DNA of 64,000 nucleotides from CAVSRC01 sp963785065 (lineage in GTDB: Bacteria; Pseudomonadota; Alphaproteobacteria; Rhizobiales; Kaistiaceae), in the NCBI GenBank assembly GCA_963785065.1, contig CAWATX010000002.1, positions 372,001 through 436,000 of the forward strand. The letters are read 5' to 3'. A model generated the notes under the pieces. It made no database searches, was not told the origin of the DNA, and worked only from the letters and a program-made list of their open reading frames with translations. The first letter of the stretch is position 1. Each line of letters starts with the position of its first letter. Both the position numbers and the translations under genes were made by a program. Positions 25,153 to 33,411 of this stretch are shown one piece after another.

Positions 25153-26218
25153 ATGTGGAGCCTCAATAGGTTGTTCTCGGACAGACCGAGCCTGCTGATT
25201 GGCGGTCTGGAGTTTAGGCTGCCGTGGGGACGGTGCCAATTGTAGCGATGCAGCCAGCGCGGCAGCTCTTCGCCGCGACGGTCGGAAGTCGGATAGGCCT
25301 GAGCATAGGCCCATTCTCTCAGAGCGGTCTGGATGAAGCGCTCGGCTTTGCCGTTGGTCTTGGGCGTGTAGGGCCTGGTGCGGATATGCCGAAGGCCGAG
25401 ATCGCGGCAGGCATCACGGAAGGCGTGGGCTTTGTAGCAGGCACCATTGTCGGTCATGACACGGGCGACTGTGACGCCGAGGCTTTCGTAGTAGGCGACG
25501 ACGGCACGCAAGAAGGCGACAGCGCTCTCCTTCTTCTCGTTGGGCAGGATCTGCGAGAAGGCCAGGCGCGAGGCGTCGTCGATCGCCACATGGACGAACT
25601 CCCAGCCGGCGCCCCAGGTCTTGCCCCGCCGGACGCCGCGTCGTGAACTCTGGCGCCGACGATCGCCGGTGATGCGATGGCCGATCTCATCGAAGCGGCC
25701 AAGCTTCTTTATGTCGATGTGGATGAGCTCGCCGGGATGGGCTCGCTCGTAGCGGCGCACCGGCTCGGCCGGCTCCAGCGCCTGGATGCGGTTCAGGCCG
25801 AGGCGCCTGAGGATGCGGCTGACGGTGGCCGGCGAGATGTCGAGTTCTGCCGCGATCTGCTTGCCGGTCCAGCGTTGCCGGCGCAGCCGCTCCACATCGG
25901 CCACAACTGTCTCCGGGGTCGGCCGGTAGAGACGATGCGGGCGTGATGAGCGATCCCGCAAGCCTTCGATGCCTTCCGCCTTGAACCGGGCAACCCACTT
26001 GCGGACAGTGCGGATCGATACGCCAAACGCCGCGGCCACGGTTGCTATTGGCTGCCCCGCCTCTACCCGTCGCACCAGATCGGCTCGACTATGCCGTGTC
26101 AGACGGGCATTCTTGTGGATGTTCATCCGGTCCTCCTCCGAGGGCTTGCTGAAGCGTCGCAACTCCAGCTTCCTCGCTCAGGACCGGATGGACAACCTAT
26201 TGAAAGCTCACAACTAGA
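25148..26218. mobile_element. IS481-family insertion sequence with 6-bp target duplication
   Basis: The element proper runs from 25154 (TGTGG...) to 26212 (...CACA), 1059 bp. It is flanked on both sides by ACTAGA (25148-25153 and 26213-26218), a perfect 6-bp target duplication of the NCTAGN type known for IS481. The ends are imperfect inverted repeats: TGTGGAGCCTCAATAGGTTGTTC on the left and TGTGAGCTTTCAATAGGTTGTCC on the complement of the right end, 17 of 23 matching. One transposase gene fills it. Intact ends, an intact ORF and an exact duplication mean the insertion is recent. It sits at the junction of the GST gene and a palindromic repeat that begins CTAGAGC. Confidence 0.9.
25149..26126 (-). 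CDS. IS481-family transposase
   Basis: 325 residues. The N-terminus is a helix-turn-helix (LVRRVEAGQPIATVAAAFGVSIRTVRKWVARF) followed by a second HTH (GKQIAAELDISPATVSRILRRLGL). The DDE integrase core shows the family's HIDIKKLGR (first Asp), RVMTDNGACY (second Asp) and TNGKAERFIQT (Glu). YNWHRPHGSL near the end is also diagnostic. The start at 26126 is preceded by GGAGGAGG. The reading frame ends ...LRLHI and its TAG stop (25151-25149) lies in the duplicated CTAG target, so the host target supplies the stop codon. Confidence 0.95.
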   Translation of the reverse strand: MNIHKNARLTRHSRADLVRRVEAGQPIATVAAAFGVSIRTVRKWVARFKAEGIEGLRDRSSRPHRLYRPTPETVVADVERLRRQRWTGKQIAAELDISPATVSRILRRLGLNRIQALEPAEPVRRYERAHPGELIHIDIKKLGRFDEIGHRITGDRRRQSSRRGVRRGKTWGAGWEFVHVAIDDASRLAFSQILPNEKKESAVAFLRAVVAYYESLGVTVARVMTDNGACYKAHAFRDACRDLGLRHIRTRPYTPKTNGKAERFIQTALREWAYAQAYPTSDRRGEELPRWLHRYNWHRPHGSLNSRPPISRLGLSENNLLRLHI

Positions 26219-26378
26219 GCCTTTCACGGCCAGATGGAACCATTCCGACGGAGCGATTTTGCGACAGGATCAAGCCGGCGGGTGAAGGACGTACCCGGGG
26301 TACGGCCGAGACCGACGGCGCCGATAGTGGTGCAAAATCGCTCCGTCGGAATGGTTCCATCTGGCCGTGAAAGGCTCT
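26216..26378. repeat. 163-bp palindromic repeat with 47-bp perfect arms (copy 1)
   Basis: Positions 26216-26262 and 26332-26378 are perfect inverted copies of each other (47 of 47 bases), separated by a 69-base GC-rich core. A diverged copy with the same opening CTAGAGC and the same internal wording lies at 49865-50010. It is thus a member of a dispersed, possibly MITE-like family. It fills the space between the IS481 element and the stop of the mlaD-like gene at 26386 and would form a very stable cruciform or RNA hairpin. Confidence 0.9.
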
Positions 26379-26385
26379 GGCCGTG

Positions 26386-27639
26386 CTACTGCGCCTTCGC
26401 CGGCACTGCCGGCGCGGCGGCTGACGGCGCCTTGGCGGCGGGCATGGGCGTCTGCACGGAGGGAGCGTCGCCACCCTTCTGGTTTCCGCCTCCGGTGTCG
26501 CCGCCACCCTCCTGGTCGCTCATCGCCTGCAGCGCCCACACGATGAGATCGGTCGCCGCCTTGCCGAAGGCCGAGTCGATCCCGGCCGCGATCACCTCCG
26601 GCTTGGTGATGTCATCCACTGGCTCCTTGGCCGCGAACAACTGCGCGTCGACCACCGTCCCGCTGGAATCGACCAGCTTGGCCATCAACGCCACGTCCGC
26701 CATCGCCTCGCCGGTCGTCGCCAGCTCGAAATTGCGGACATTGACCAGGAGCTGGAAGTCGCCGGTTATCCCGCTGCTGTCGCTGCCCACCTGCGCGTCA
26801 CCGGCATTCTCGAAGCCCTGGATCAGCCCCGCCTGCACGATCAAGGGGATGGAGTCGGCAAAACGGAAGTTCTCGAAGGTCGGCACCAGCCCATCGGCGC
26901 TTCTCAGCATGATGCGCTGGGTATCCAGAGCGACAATCGCCGTCGGCGCCGGAATCGTCAGCTGGCTGGTCGGCAGGGCGACGTCGGTGGGGAACTTCGT
27001 CGGCGCGGTCAACTCGTAGCTCACCGTCTCCGGCTTGTTGCCGCCGCCGACGAACTTCTCGAGCCCAGCGAGGATGGTGTCGACCTTGTCCGAGTTCTTG
27101 GCCAGCGCCTGGGCGAACGTGTCGATATTGGCGATGGTGTCCTTCAGCGGCTCGGCGTTCTCCGCCAGGATGTCGTTGAGCCGGGTCAGCGCCTCGCGCG
27201 CCGCCGCGCCCATGTCCTTGATGTCCTTCGGGTCGGCGACCAGCAGCGGTGGCTGGCCGTTCTCGCCGGTCGGCACCGCCGCATCAGACGAACCGCCGGT
27301 AAGCGCCACCGTTGCCGTGCCGGTAAGCCCGCGGAAATCCATGCCGACATGGGTGTCGATCCTCACCGGCGTGCGCGCATCGATGGAGATGCGCGCGATC
27401 ACCAGGCCGGGATTGTCCATCGACAGCGACAGCCCGGTCACCTCGCCGACCTGCAGTCCGTTGAACAGCACCGGCGAACCGGGCGCGAGCCCGGAGACCG
27501 AACCGTTGAAGCTGACCAGATAGTCCGTGCGCTTGGTGAGACCGCCGGTGTTGTAGAGCCAGAATATGAAGCCGACGACCGCGGCGACCACGACCAACAC
27601 AAACAGGCCAACGACAAAGTAGCGAGCGCGGATTTCCAT
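26386..27639 (-). CDS. MlaD-like MCE protein fused to an ABC-transport auxiliary (DUF330-like) domain
   Basis: 417 residues. An N-terminal anchor at ~8-30 (FVVGLFVLVVVAAVVGFIFWL) precedes the MCE domain at ~38-115 (YLVSFNGSVSGLAPGSPVLFNGLQVGEVTGL). A helical stretch follows (~150-200, REALTRLNDILAENAEPLKDTIANIDTF). After it, from about residue 210 to 375, comes the beta/alpha wording of PqiC/DUF330 auxiliary lipoproteins: VALDTQRIMLRSADGLVPTFENFRFADSIPLIVQAGLIQGFENAG. The last ~35 residues are a Gly/Pro/Ala tail. It is the periplasmic lipid-binding part of an Mla-type transporter with MlaE and MlaF encoded just upstream. The fusion assignment rests on reading only. Confidence 0.85.
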   Translation of the reverse strand: MEIRARYFVVGLFVLVVVAAVVGFIFWLYNTGGLTKRTDYLVSFNGSVSGLAPGSPVLFNGLQVGEVTGLSLSMDNPGLVIARISIDARTPVRIDTHVGMDFRGLTGTATVALTGGSSDAAVPTGENGQPPLLVADPKDIKDMGAAAREALTRLNDILAENAEPLKDTIANIDTFAQALAKNSDKVDTILAGLEKFVGGGNKPETVSYELTAPTKFPTDVALPTSQLTIPAPTAIVALDTQRIMLRSADGLVPTFENFRFADSIPLIVQAGLIQGFENAGDAQVGSDSSGITGDFQLLVNVRNFELATTGEAMADVALMAKLVDSSGTVVDAQLFAAKEPVDDITKPEVIAAGIDSAFGKAATDLIVWALQAMSDQEGGGDTGGGNQKGGDAPSVQTPMPAAKAPSAAAPAVPAKAQ

Positions 27640-27653
27640 GGCTTACCGTCCGT

Positions 27654-28442
27654 CTATTGGTTGGTCTCGGCGGCGCGCCCGTTCGAGCGCCCGCGCCTGC
27701 CGCTGAAATAGGCCTTGACCCAGGGGTGATCGGACCTGAGCAACGTCTCCATCGGTCCCTCGGCAACGATCTTGCCATCGGCCAGCGCCGCCACGCGGTC
27801 GCAGGCAACGTGGAGGCTGTCGAGATCGTGGGTGACCATGAAAACGGTGATGCCGAGAGTACGCTGCAGCGTGCGGATCAGCACGTCGAAGGCGCCGGCG
27901 GCGATCGGGTCGAGACCGGAGGTCGGCTCGTCGAGGAAGACGATGTCCGGATCGAGCGCCAGCGCCCGGGCAAGGGCAACGCGCTTGGTCATGCCGCCGG
28001 AAAGCTCGGCCGGCAGCTTGTTGGCGTCGTTGGGGCTGAGGCCGACCAGCTCCAGCTTCACCATCGCCAGGTCGTCCATCAGGTTTTCGGGCAGGTCGAG
28101 AAACTGACGCATCGGGAACTGGATGTTCTCCCGCGCCGTCAGCGAGGAGAACAGCGCCCCGCCCTGGAAGAGCACGCCCCAACGGCGTTCGACCGTGTGC
28201 CATTCGCGATAGCTGGCGGCATCGGCATCCACGTCGAGGACGCGGACAGTGCCCGAGCGCTTGCGGTTCAACCCGATGATCGAGCGCAAGAGCACCGACT
28301 TGCCGGCACCTGAGCCGCCGACCACGCCGAGGATTTCGCCGGTGCGCACATCGAGGTCGAGCCCCTTGAGCACCGCCTGGCTGCCGAAGCCGGCGACCAG
28401 GTCGCGCACGGAGATGGCGATGTCGGGCGTGGCCTGGCTCAT
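27654..28442 (-). CDS. mlaF: MlaF-type lipid ABC transporter ATP-binding protein
   Basis: 262 residues. Walker A is GGSGAGKSVLLRSIIG, the Q loop is GVLFQGGALFSSLT, the signature LSGGMTKRVALARALAL and Walker B DIVFLDEPTSGLDP, followed by the H loop VTHD. LSGGMTKRVA instead of LSGGQ is characteristic of MlaF/Ttg2A ATPases. It powers lipid transfer between the inner membrane and the MCE protein. The start at 28442 lies four bases after the mlaE stop, so translation is coupled. The mlaD-like gene begins 14 bases further on. Confidence 0.92.
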   Translation of the reverse strand: MSQATPDIAISVRDLVAGFGSQAVLKGLDLDVRTGEILGVVGGSGAGKSVLLRSIIGLNRKRSGTVRVLDVDADAASYREWHTVERRWGVLFQGGALFSSLTARENIQFPMRQFLDLPENLMDDLAMVKLELVGLSPNDANKLPAELSGGMTKRVALARALALDPDIVFLDEPTSGLDPIAAGAFDVLIRTLQRTLGITVFMVTHDLDSLHVACDRVAALADGKIVAEGPMETLLRSDHPWVKAYFSGRRGRSNGRAAETNQ

Positions 28443-28446
28443 CGTC

Positions 28447-29589
28447 TCACCAGCCGATCGCTGCAAAGAACATCGCAAACAGGCCGTCGAGCACGATCAC
28501 CGTGAAGATCGACTTGACCACCGAGGTGGTCGTCTTGAGGCCGAGCGACTCGGCGCTGCCCTCGACCCGCATGCCTTCCGTGCAGGCAATGACGCCGACC
28601 ACCATGGCCATCGCCGGTGCCTTGATCATGCCGACGAGGAAATCGTGGATCGAAACGGCCTCACGCAGCTTGAAGATGAAGATCTCCGGGCTCATGCCGC
28701 CATAGAACCAGGCGACCAGGCCGCCGCCGATCAGCGCCGCCATGGAACCGAGGAAGGTCAGGACCGGCATGGCGATGACCAGCGCCACCACCCGTGGCAG
28801 AATCAGCACCTCGGCCGGATCGACGCCCATGGTGCGCAGCGCGTCGACCTCCTCGCGCATCTTCATCGAACCCAGCTCGGCCGTGTACGCGCTGCCCGAA
28901 CGGCCGGCCACCATGATCGTCACCAGGAGCACGCCGATCTCGCGCAGCACCAGGATGCCGAGCAGGTTGACGACATAGTCCTCGGCGCCGAAGCGGCGGA
29001 AATTGTAGATGCCCTGCTGGGAGATGATGCAGCCGACCAGGAAGGTCATCAGCACGATGATGCCGATCGCCTGGAAGCCGACTCGGTCGAGATGATGGGT
29101 GATGGAGGTCAGTCGCGAGAAGCGCGGACGCACGATCGCACCGGCGGCCGCCGCCGTTACGGCACCGAGCATGCCGGTGAGCTCTATCGTCTCGCGAAAG
29201 GCCTTGAAGACACCCTCGCCGACCAGCTCGACGAAGCCGATCAGGCCCCGGCGAGGGGCGCGCGGCGTCGGCGCTTCGCGATTGGCCTCGCCGACCTCGT
29301 CGAGCAGCACACGGAAGCGATCCGGTACAGCCGTGAGGTCCATCGGGGCGCCGCGCTGGCGTGCCCGGCGCAGCGTATCTTCCAGAAGCCACGCGCCGAA
29401 GGTGTCGAGCCGCTCGACCGCGGCCAGATCGATTTCGCCGGATTGCTCCGGCAAGCCGGCGACCAGGGCCTCCAGCTCGCGTGCGAATGTGATGGTCCAG
29501 GTCCCCCCCGCCACAACCTTGAGCCGGCCGGCGAGCGTGCTGGTGGAGATCGACGGTTGCGCGGTCAAATTGGCCTCGCGGGGCCGCAA
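28447..29589 (-). CDS. mlaE: MlaE-type permease with N-terminal STAS-like domain
   Basis: 380 residues. The first ~110 residues are soluble and STAS-like (LKVVAGGTWTITFARELEALVAGLPEQSGEIDLAAVERLDTFGAWLLEDTLRR), a role played by the separate MlaB in enterobacteria. The rest is the MlaE permease: FQAIGIIVLMTFLVGCIISQQGIYNFRRFGAEDYVVNLLGILVLREIGVLL and AGRSGSAYTAELGSMKMREEVDALRTMGVDPAEVLILPRVVAL. It heads the mlaE-F-D operon for inner-membrane/outer-membrane lipid traffic. The start is a TTG and uncertain; an ATG just upstream is out of frame. Confidence 0.9.
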   Translation of the reverse strand: MRPREANLTAQPSISTSTLAGRLKVVAGGTWTITFARELEALVAGLPEQSGEIDLAAVERLDTFGAWLLEDTLRRARQRGAPMDLTAVPDRFRVLLDEVGEANREAPTPRAPRRGLIGFVELVGEGVFKAFRETIELTGMLGAVTAAAAGAIVRPRFSRLTSITHHLDRVGFQAIGIIVLMTFLVGCIISQQGIYNFRRFGAEDYVVNLLGILVLREIGVLLVTIMVAGRSGSAYTAELGSMKMREEVDALRTMGVDPAEVLILPRVVALVIAMPVLTFLGSMAALIGGGLVAWFYGGMSPEIFIFKLREAVSIHDFLVGMIKAPAMAMVVGVIACTEGMRVEGSAESLGLKTTTSVVKSIFTVIVLDGLFAMFFAAIGW

Positions 29590-29855
29590 TCGAGATTCAT
29601 GGCGCAGCGATCATACGGAGAAAGCCCGGAAAATCCATGGCCGGGCGGGCGATTTTGGCGGGTCCTGGCCGAAATGTCGAAGCCGCCGTTTGAGCGGCCG
29701 CCGCAAAAATGGCCACCCACGGGCGGTTGCAGCCCGCGGCGCCATTACAAAGCCGCCATCTTGGCCCCGTCCGTTGAATCGCCGCGCCTCGGTTCTAGAT
29801 CGCAACGCAACGGCCCGCCTCGCACGGACCTTCGGCAGAACAGGACATCTTCGCC

Positions 29856-30377
29856 ATGTTCGAGTGGGATGAAACTTCCAGACATCGGGCGATCGGCATC
29901 GTGCGCATTCTCTTCGGCATCGTCTGGGCGATCGACGCGCAGTTCAAATGGCGCCCGGATTTTCTCAACAATTTCGTCTCCTACCTTACCGGCGCCCAGC
30001 AGGGCCAACCGGCGCTGGTCAAGTCGTGGATCGACCTGTGGATCAACGTGGTCAATGTCGATCCGGTCGTCTTCGCCCATATCGTTGCCGTCAGCGAGAT
30101 GCTGCTTGCGGTTGCCTTGATCCTCGGCCTGTTTTCGGATCTGGCCTATCTCGGCGGCATCCTGCTCTGCCTGGTGATCTGGTCAACCGCCGAGGGGCTC
30201 GGCGGCCCCTATGTCGCCGGCTCGACCGACATCGGCACGGCCATCATCTACATCTTCGTCTTCGTGCTGCTTTTTCTCTCGCGCTCGGGCCTCTACCTTG
30301 GCCTCGATGCCTATCTCGGCCGCTGGCTGGGAAAATTCGCCTGGCTTGCCTCCTTCCGCGCCGAGCCGCAGCACTGA
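29856..30377 (+). CDS. DoxX-like four-TM membrane protein
   Basis: 173 residues. Four hydrophobic segments are seen: IVRILFGIVWAIDAQFKW, VFAHIVAVSEMLLAVALILGLF, LAYLGGILLCLVIWSTAEG and IGTAIIYIFVFVLLFLSRSGLYLGLD. The spacing and the R-I-L-F-G-x-V-W start match DoxX/TQO-small-subunit-like proteins of unknown biochemical role. It is divergent from mlaE. The 266-base gap between them holds no gene but contains GC-rich inverted segments. Confidence 0.75.
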   Translation: MFEWDETSRHRAIGIVRILFGIVWAIDAQFKWRPDFLNNFVSYLTGAQQGQPALVKSWIDLWINVVNVDPVVFAHIVAVSEMLLAVALILGLFSDLAYLGGILLCLVIWSTAEGLGGPYVAGSTDIGTAIIYIFVFVLLFLSRSGLYLGLDAYLGRWLGKFAWLASFRAEPQH

Positions 30378-30443
30378 TGCAAGCCTGACCGGCTCCTGGG
30401 GCGCCGTCGCCTGCGGGACATTTGACGATGGAGGAAGCACGGG

Positions 30444-31436
30444 ATGCAGATCGCAGTCGTCGGATTGGGGCGCATGGGCGCCAATATCGTTCGCCGCCTC
30501 ATGCGCGCCGGCCATGAATGCGTGGTCTACGACGTCAGGCCGCAATCGGTGGCCGAGCTTGCCGGCGAAGGCGCCCTCGCCACTGCATCCATGCAGGAGC
30601 TGGCGGCCAAGCTGACGCCGCCGCGCGCCGTCTGGATGATGCTGCCGGCGGCGGGGGTCGACGACGCCATCGCCGGCCTGATCAGCCACCTCGCTGCCGG
30701 CGACGTCCTCATCGATGGCGGCAATTCGCACTATCGCCGCGACATGGCGCGCGCCGAAGCACTCAAGGCCAAGGCCATCCACTATATCGATGTCGGCACC
30801 AGCGGCGGCGTCTGGGGGCTCGAGCGCGGCTTCTGTCAGATGATCGGCGGCGAGACCGAGATCGTGAAGCGCCTCGATCCGATCTTCGCCGCGCTCGCCC
30901 CGGGCGGCGACGATCACGCAACCACGGCAGAGCGCGGCTATCTGCACTGCGGCCCGAATGGCGCCGGCCATTTCGTGAAGATGGTTCACAACGGCATCGA
31001 GTACGGGCTGATGGCGGCCTATGCCGAGGGCCTCAACGTGCTGCGCAACGCCGATGTCGGTGCAACCGCCGCGTCCGCCGACGCCGAGACCGCGCCGCTC
31101 GAAACCCCCGAGGCCTATGCCTTCGACCTCGACCTTGCGGCGATCACCGAGGTATGGCGCCACGGCAGCGTCATTTCCTCGTGGCTTCTCGATCTCACTG
31201 CCAAATCGCTCCGCCAGGATCCCGAACTCGCCGATTTCCAGGGCCGCGTCTCCGATTCGGGCGAGGGCCGCTGGACGATCAAGGCGGCGATCGACGAAGG
31301 CGTGCCGGTTCCGGTGCTCTCCACCGCGCTCTACCAGCGCTTCGCCTCGCGCGGCGAAGCCGATTTCGCCGACAAGTTGCTCTCCGCCATGCGATTCCAG
31401 TTCGGCGGCCACTCCGAAAAGGGAACCGTGGAATGA
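30444..31436 (+). CDS. gnd: 6-phosphogluconate dehydrogenase, decarboxylating, short (GndA/YqeC) type
   Basis: 330 residues, the length of the short, often NAD-preferring enzymes rather than the ~470-residue E. coli type. AVVGLGRMGANIVRRL is the cofactor loop, LIDGGNSHYRRD the 6PGDH signature, and YIDVGTSGGVWGLERGFCQMIGG follows. GPNGAGHFVKMVHNGIEYGLM has the catalytic lysine. It converts 6-phosphogluconate to ribulose-5-phosphate and CO2. GGAGGAAG precedes the ATG. It is 28 bases upstream of zwf, so the two oxidative pentose-phosphate genes form an operon; no lactonase or edd gene is next to them. Confidence 0.93.
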   Translation: MQIAVVGLGRMGANIVRRLMRAGHECVVYDVRPQSVAELAGEGALATASMQELAAKLTPPRAVWMMLPAAGVDDAIAGLISHLAAGDVLIDGGNSHYRRDMARAEALKAKAIHYIDVGTSGGVWGLERGFCQMIGGETEIVKRLDPIFAALAPGGDDHATTAERGYLHCGPNGAGHFVKMVHNGIEYGLMAAYAEGLNVLRNADVGATAASADAETAPLETPEAYAFDLDLAAITEVWRHGSVISSWLLDLTAKSLRQDPELADFQGRVSDSGEGRWTIKAAIDEGVPVPVLSTALYQRFASRGEADFADKLLSAMRFQFGGHSEKGTVE

Positions 31437-31464
31437 CGCCCCCCAGCCAGGCGCGAGGCCGCCG

Positions 31465-32901
31465 ATGACCAGCCGCACGCCATCCGACGCGCTGGTTCTG
31501 TTCGGCGCCAGCGGCGACCTCGCCCACAAGAAGATCTTCCCGGCGCTCTACGCCATGGCCCGACACGGCAAGCTCACCGTGCCTGTGATCGGCGTCGCCA
31601 AGTCCGACTGGACACTCGACGATCTCGTCGCCCATGCGCGCGATGCGATCCGTGGCGACGGCGCCAACGGCGCCGTCGACGAAGCGGTGCTTGCCCGCCT
31701 GCTCGGCCAGCTCCGCTATGTCGATGGCGACTATCGCGACCCGGCAACCTTCGACCTGCTCCGCCACGCGCTCGAGGGATGCCAGCGGCCGATCTACTAT
31801 CTCGCCATTCCGCCGAGCCTGTTCCCCGCGGTCATCGAGGGCCTCGCCCATTGCGGCATCGTCGAGGATGCGCGCGTGGTCGTCGAGAAGCCCTTCGGCC
31901 GCGATCTCGCCTCGGCGGTCGCGCTGAACCGCACATTGAGCAGCGTCTTCCCCGAGCCCGCGATCTTCCGCATCGACCATTATCTCGGCAAGGAGCCGGT
32001 GCAGAACCTGCTCTACTTCCGCTTCGCCAATTCCTTTCTCGAGCCGATCTGGAACCGCAACTACGTGCGCAGCGTGCAGATCACCATGGCGGAGCGCTTC
32101 GGCGTCGCCGGACGCGGCAAGTTCTACGACGAGGTCGGCGCCATCCGCGACGTCATCCAGAACCATCTCCTCCAGGTCATCGCCATCCTGGCAATGGAAA
32201 GCCCGATCAATGACGACAGCGCCTTCCTCCGCGACGAAAAGGTGAAGGTGTTCAACGCCATCCGCCCGCTGAGCGCGGAGCACCTGGTACGCGGGCAATT
32301 TCGCGGCTACCGCGAGGAAGAAGGCGTGGCGTCCGATTCCGACGCCGAGACCTTCGCCGCGCTCCGCCTCCACATCAATTCATGGCGCTGGCAGGGCGTG
32401 CCGTTTCTGGTGCGCGCCGGCAAGCACCTGCCGGTGACCGCGGTCGAGATCGTCGCCGACCTGCACTACCCCCCGCAGACCGTGTTCCACGCCGACAAAC
32501 GGGGCCGGTCGAACTATATCCGCTTCCGCCTGAGCCCGGATGTGACGATTGCATTGGGCGCCCGTACCAAGATGCCGGGCGAGGCGATGGCCGGCGAGCA
32601 GACGGAACTGACCATCATGCACCAGCACGGCGACGAGATGAGCGCCTATGAACGGCTGATCGGCGACGCGGTGATGGGCGACACGACGCTGTTCGCGCGC
32701 AAGGACAGCGCCGAGGCGCAATGGCGCATCGTCGAGCCGATCCTCGGCGACAGCACGCCGCTGCACGAATATCAGCAGGGGACCTGGGGACCGGCCGAGG
32801 CCGCCGCCGTCGCCCGTGGCGCCGGCGGCTGGTACGACCCCACGGTCAATGGCGACGGCGCCAACGTCGTGCCCCTGACGGCGGACAAGAAGAAGGCATA
32901 G
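31465..32901 (+). CDS. zwf: Glucose-6-phosphate 1-dehydrogenase
   Basis: 478 residues, normal length. LFGASGDLAHKKIFPALYAM is the coenzyme-binding fingerprint and RIDHYLGKEPVQNLL the active-site peptide with the catalytic His. GAIRDVIQNHLLQV and RAGKHLP-type segments are also present. It oxidises glucose-6-phosphate to 6-phosphogluconolactone with reduction of NADP or NAD. The ATG at 31465 was chosen because the protein then begins at the Rossmann strand. The gene lies directly after gnd on the same strand. Confidence 0.95.
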   Translation: MTSRTPSDALVLFGASGDLAHKKIFPALYAMARHGKLTVPVIGVAKSDWTLDDLVAHARDAIRGDGANGAVDEAVLARLLGQLRYVDGDYRDPATFDLLRHALEGCQRPIYYLAIPPSLFPAVIEGLAHCGIVEDARVVVEKPFGRDLASAVALNRTLSSVFPEPAIFRIDHYLGKEPVQNLLYFRFANSFLEPIWNRNYVRSVQITMAERFGVAGRGKFYDEVGAIRDVIQNHLLQVIAILAMESPINDDSAFLRDEKVKVFNAIRPLSAEHLVRGQFRGYREEEGVASDSDAETFAALRLHINSWRWQGVPFLVRAGKHLPVTAVEIVADLHYPPQTVFHADKRGRSNYIRFRLSPDVTIALGARTKMPGEAMAGEQTELTIMHQHGDEMSAYERLIGDAVMGDTTLFARKDSAEAQWRIVEPILGDSTPLHEYQQGTWGPAEAAAVARGAGGWYDPTVNGDGANVVPLTADKKKA

Positions 32902-32915
32902 GCCCGCGGCGCCGC

Positions 32916-33386
32916 TTAACCGCGGTTCAGCCGCCAGATCGCGAAATTAAGCATGGACGCAAACGACACCCAGGCCAGGTAGGGGATCATCAGCAAGGCC
33001 GCGATGCCGTTCACCGGCGCGAAGGCGACGATCGTGGCCACAATGGCCAGCCAAAGCGCGACGATGACGGCAAAGCCGAGATCCGGCCGATGGAGCCCGA
33101 AGAAGACCGGCGTCCACAGGGCATTGAGGAGTAGCTGCAGGGCATAGAGCGCGAGCGCCGTCGTGGCGCCGCTGAACTCGGCAGAGCGCCACACCAGCCA
33201 GCCTGCCAAAGCAATCATCAGATAGAGCACCGTCCACACCGGCGCGAACAGCCAGTTCGGCGGCCGCCATGACGGTTTTCGCAGGCGCTCGTACCAAGCG
33301 CCCGGCTTGAACAGGATGCCGGTCGCCGCGGCCGCAAAGCAGGCCACCAGGAAACCGGCCAACACGGCGATCGAGAGAAGACCCAT
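32916..33386 (-). CDS. tspO: TspO/MBR-family membrane protein
   Basis: 156 residues, five predicted TM segments. The family hallmark is the Trp/Pro-rich KPGAWYERLRKPSWRPPNWLFAPVWTVLYLMIALAGWLVW, followed by LLLNALWTPVFFGLHRPDLGF and a last helix ending NFAIWRLNRG. TspO proteins bind porphyrins and hydrophobic ligands and modulate tetrapyrrole or stress responses. The ATG at 33386 starts directly at the first TM; the long upstream open frame was rejected. The divergent/upstream XRE-cupin gene ends 25 bases away on the same strand. Confidence 0.92.
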   Translation of the reverse strand: MGLLSIAVLAGFLVACFAAAATGILFKPGAWYERLRKPSWRPPNWLFAPVWTVLYLMIALAGWLVWRSAEFSGATTALALYALQLLLNALWTPVFFGLHRPDLGFAVIVALWLAIVATIVAFAPVNGIAALLMIPYLAWVSFASMLNFAIWRLNRG

Positions 33387-33411
33387 CGGTTCGTTCCGCT
33401 TGTCCGTTCGC

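Noticed and set aside
28249..30120. Plus-strand open frame across mlaF, mlaE and the DoxX-like gene
   Set aside because: It is antisense to two genes with intact motifs and out of frame with the third; no recognisable product.
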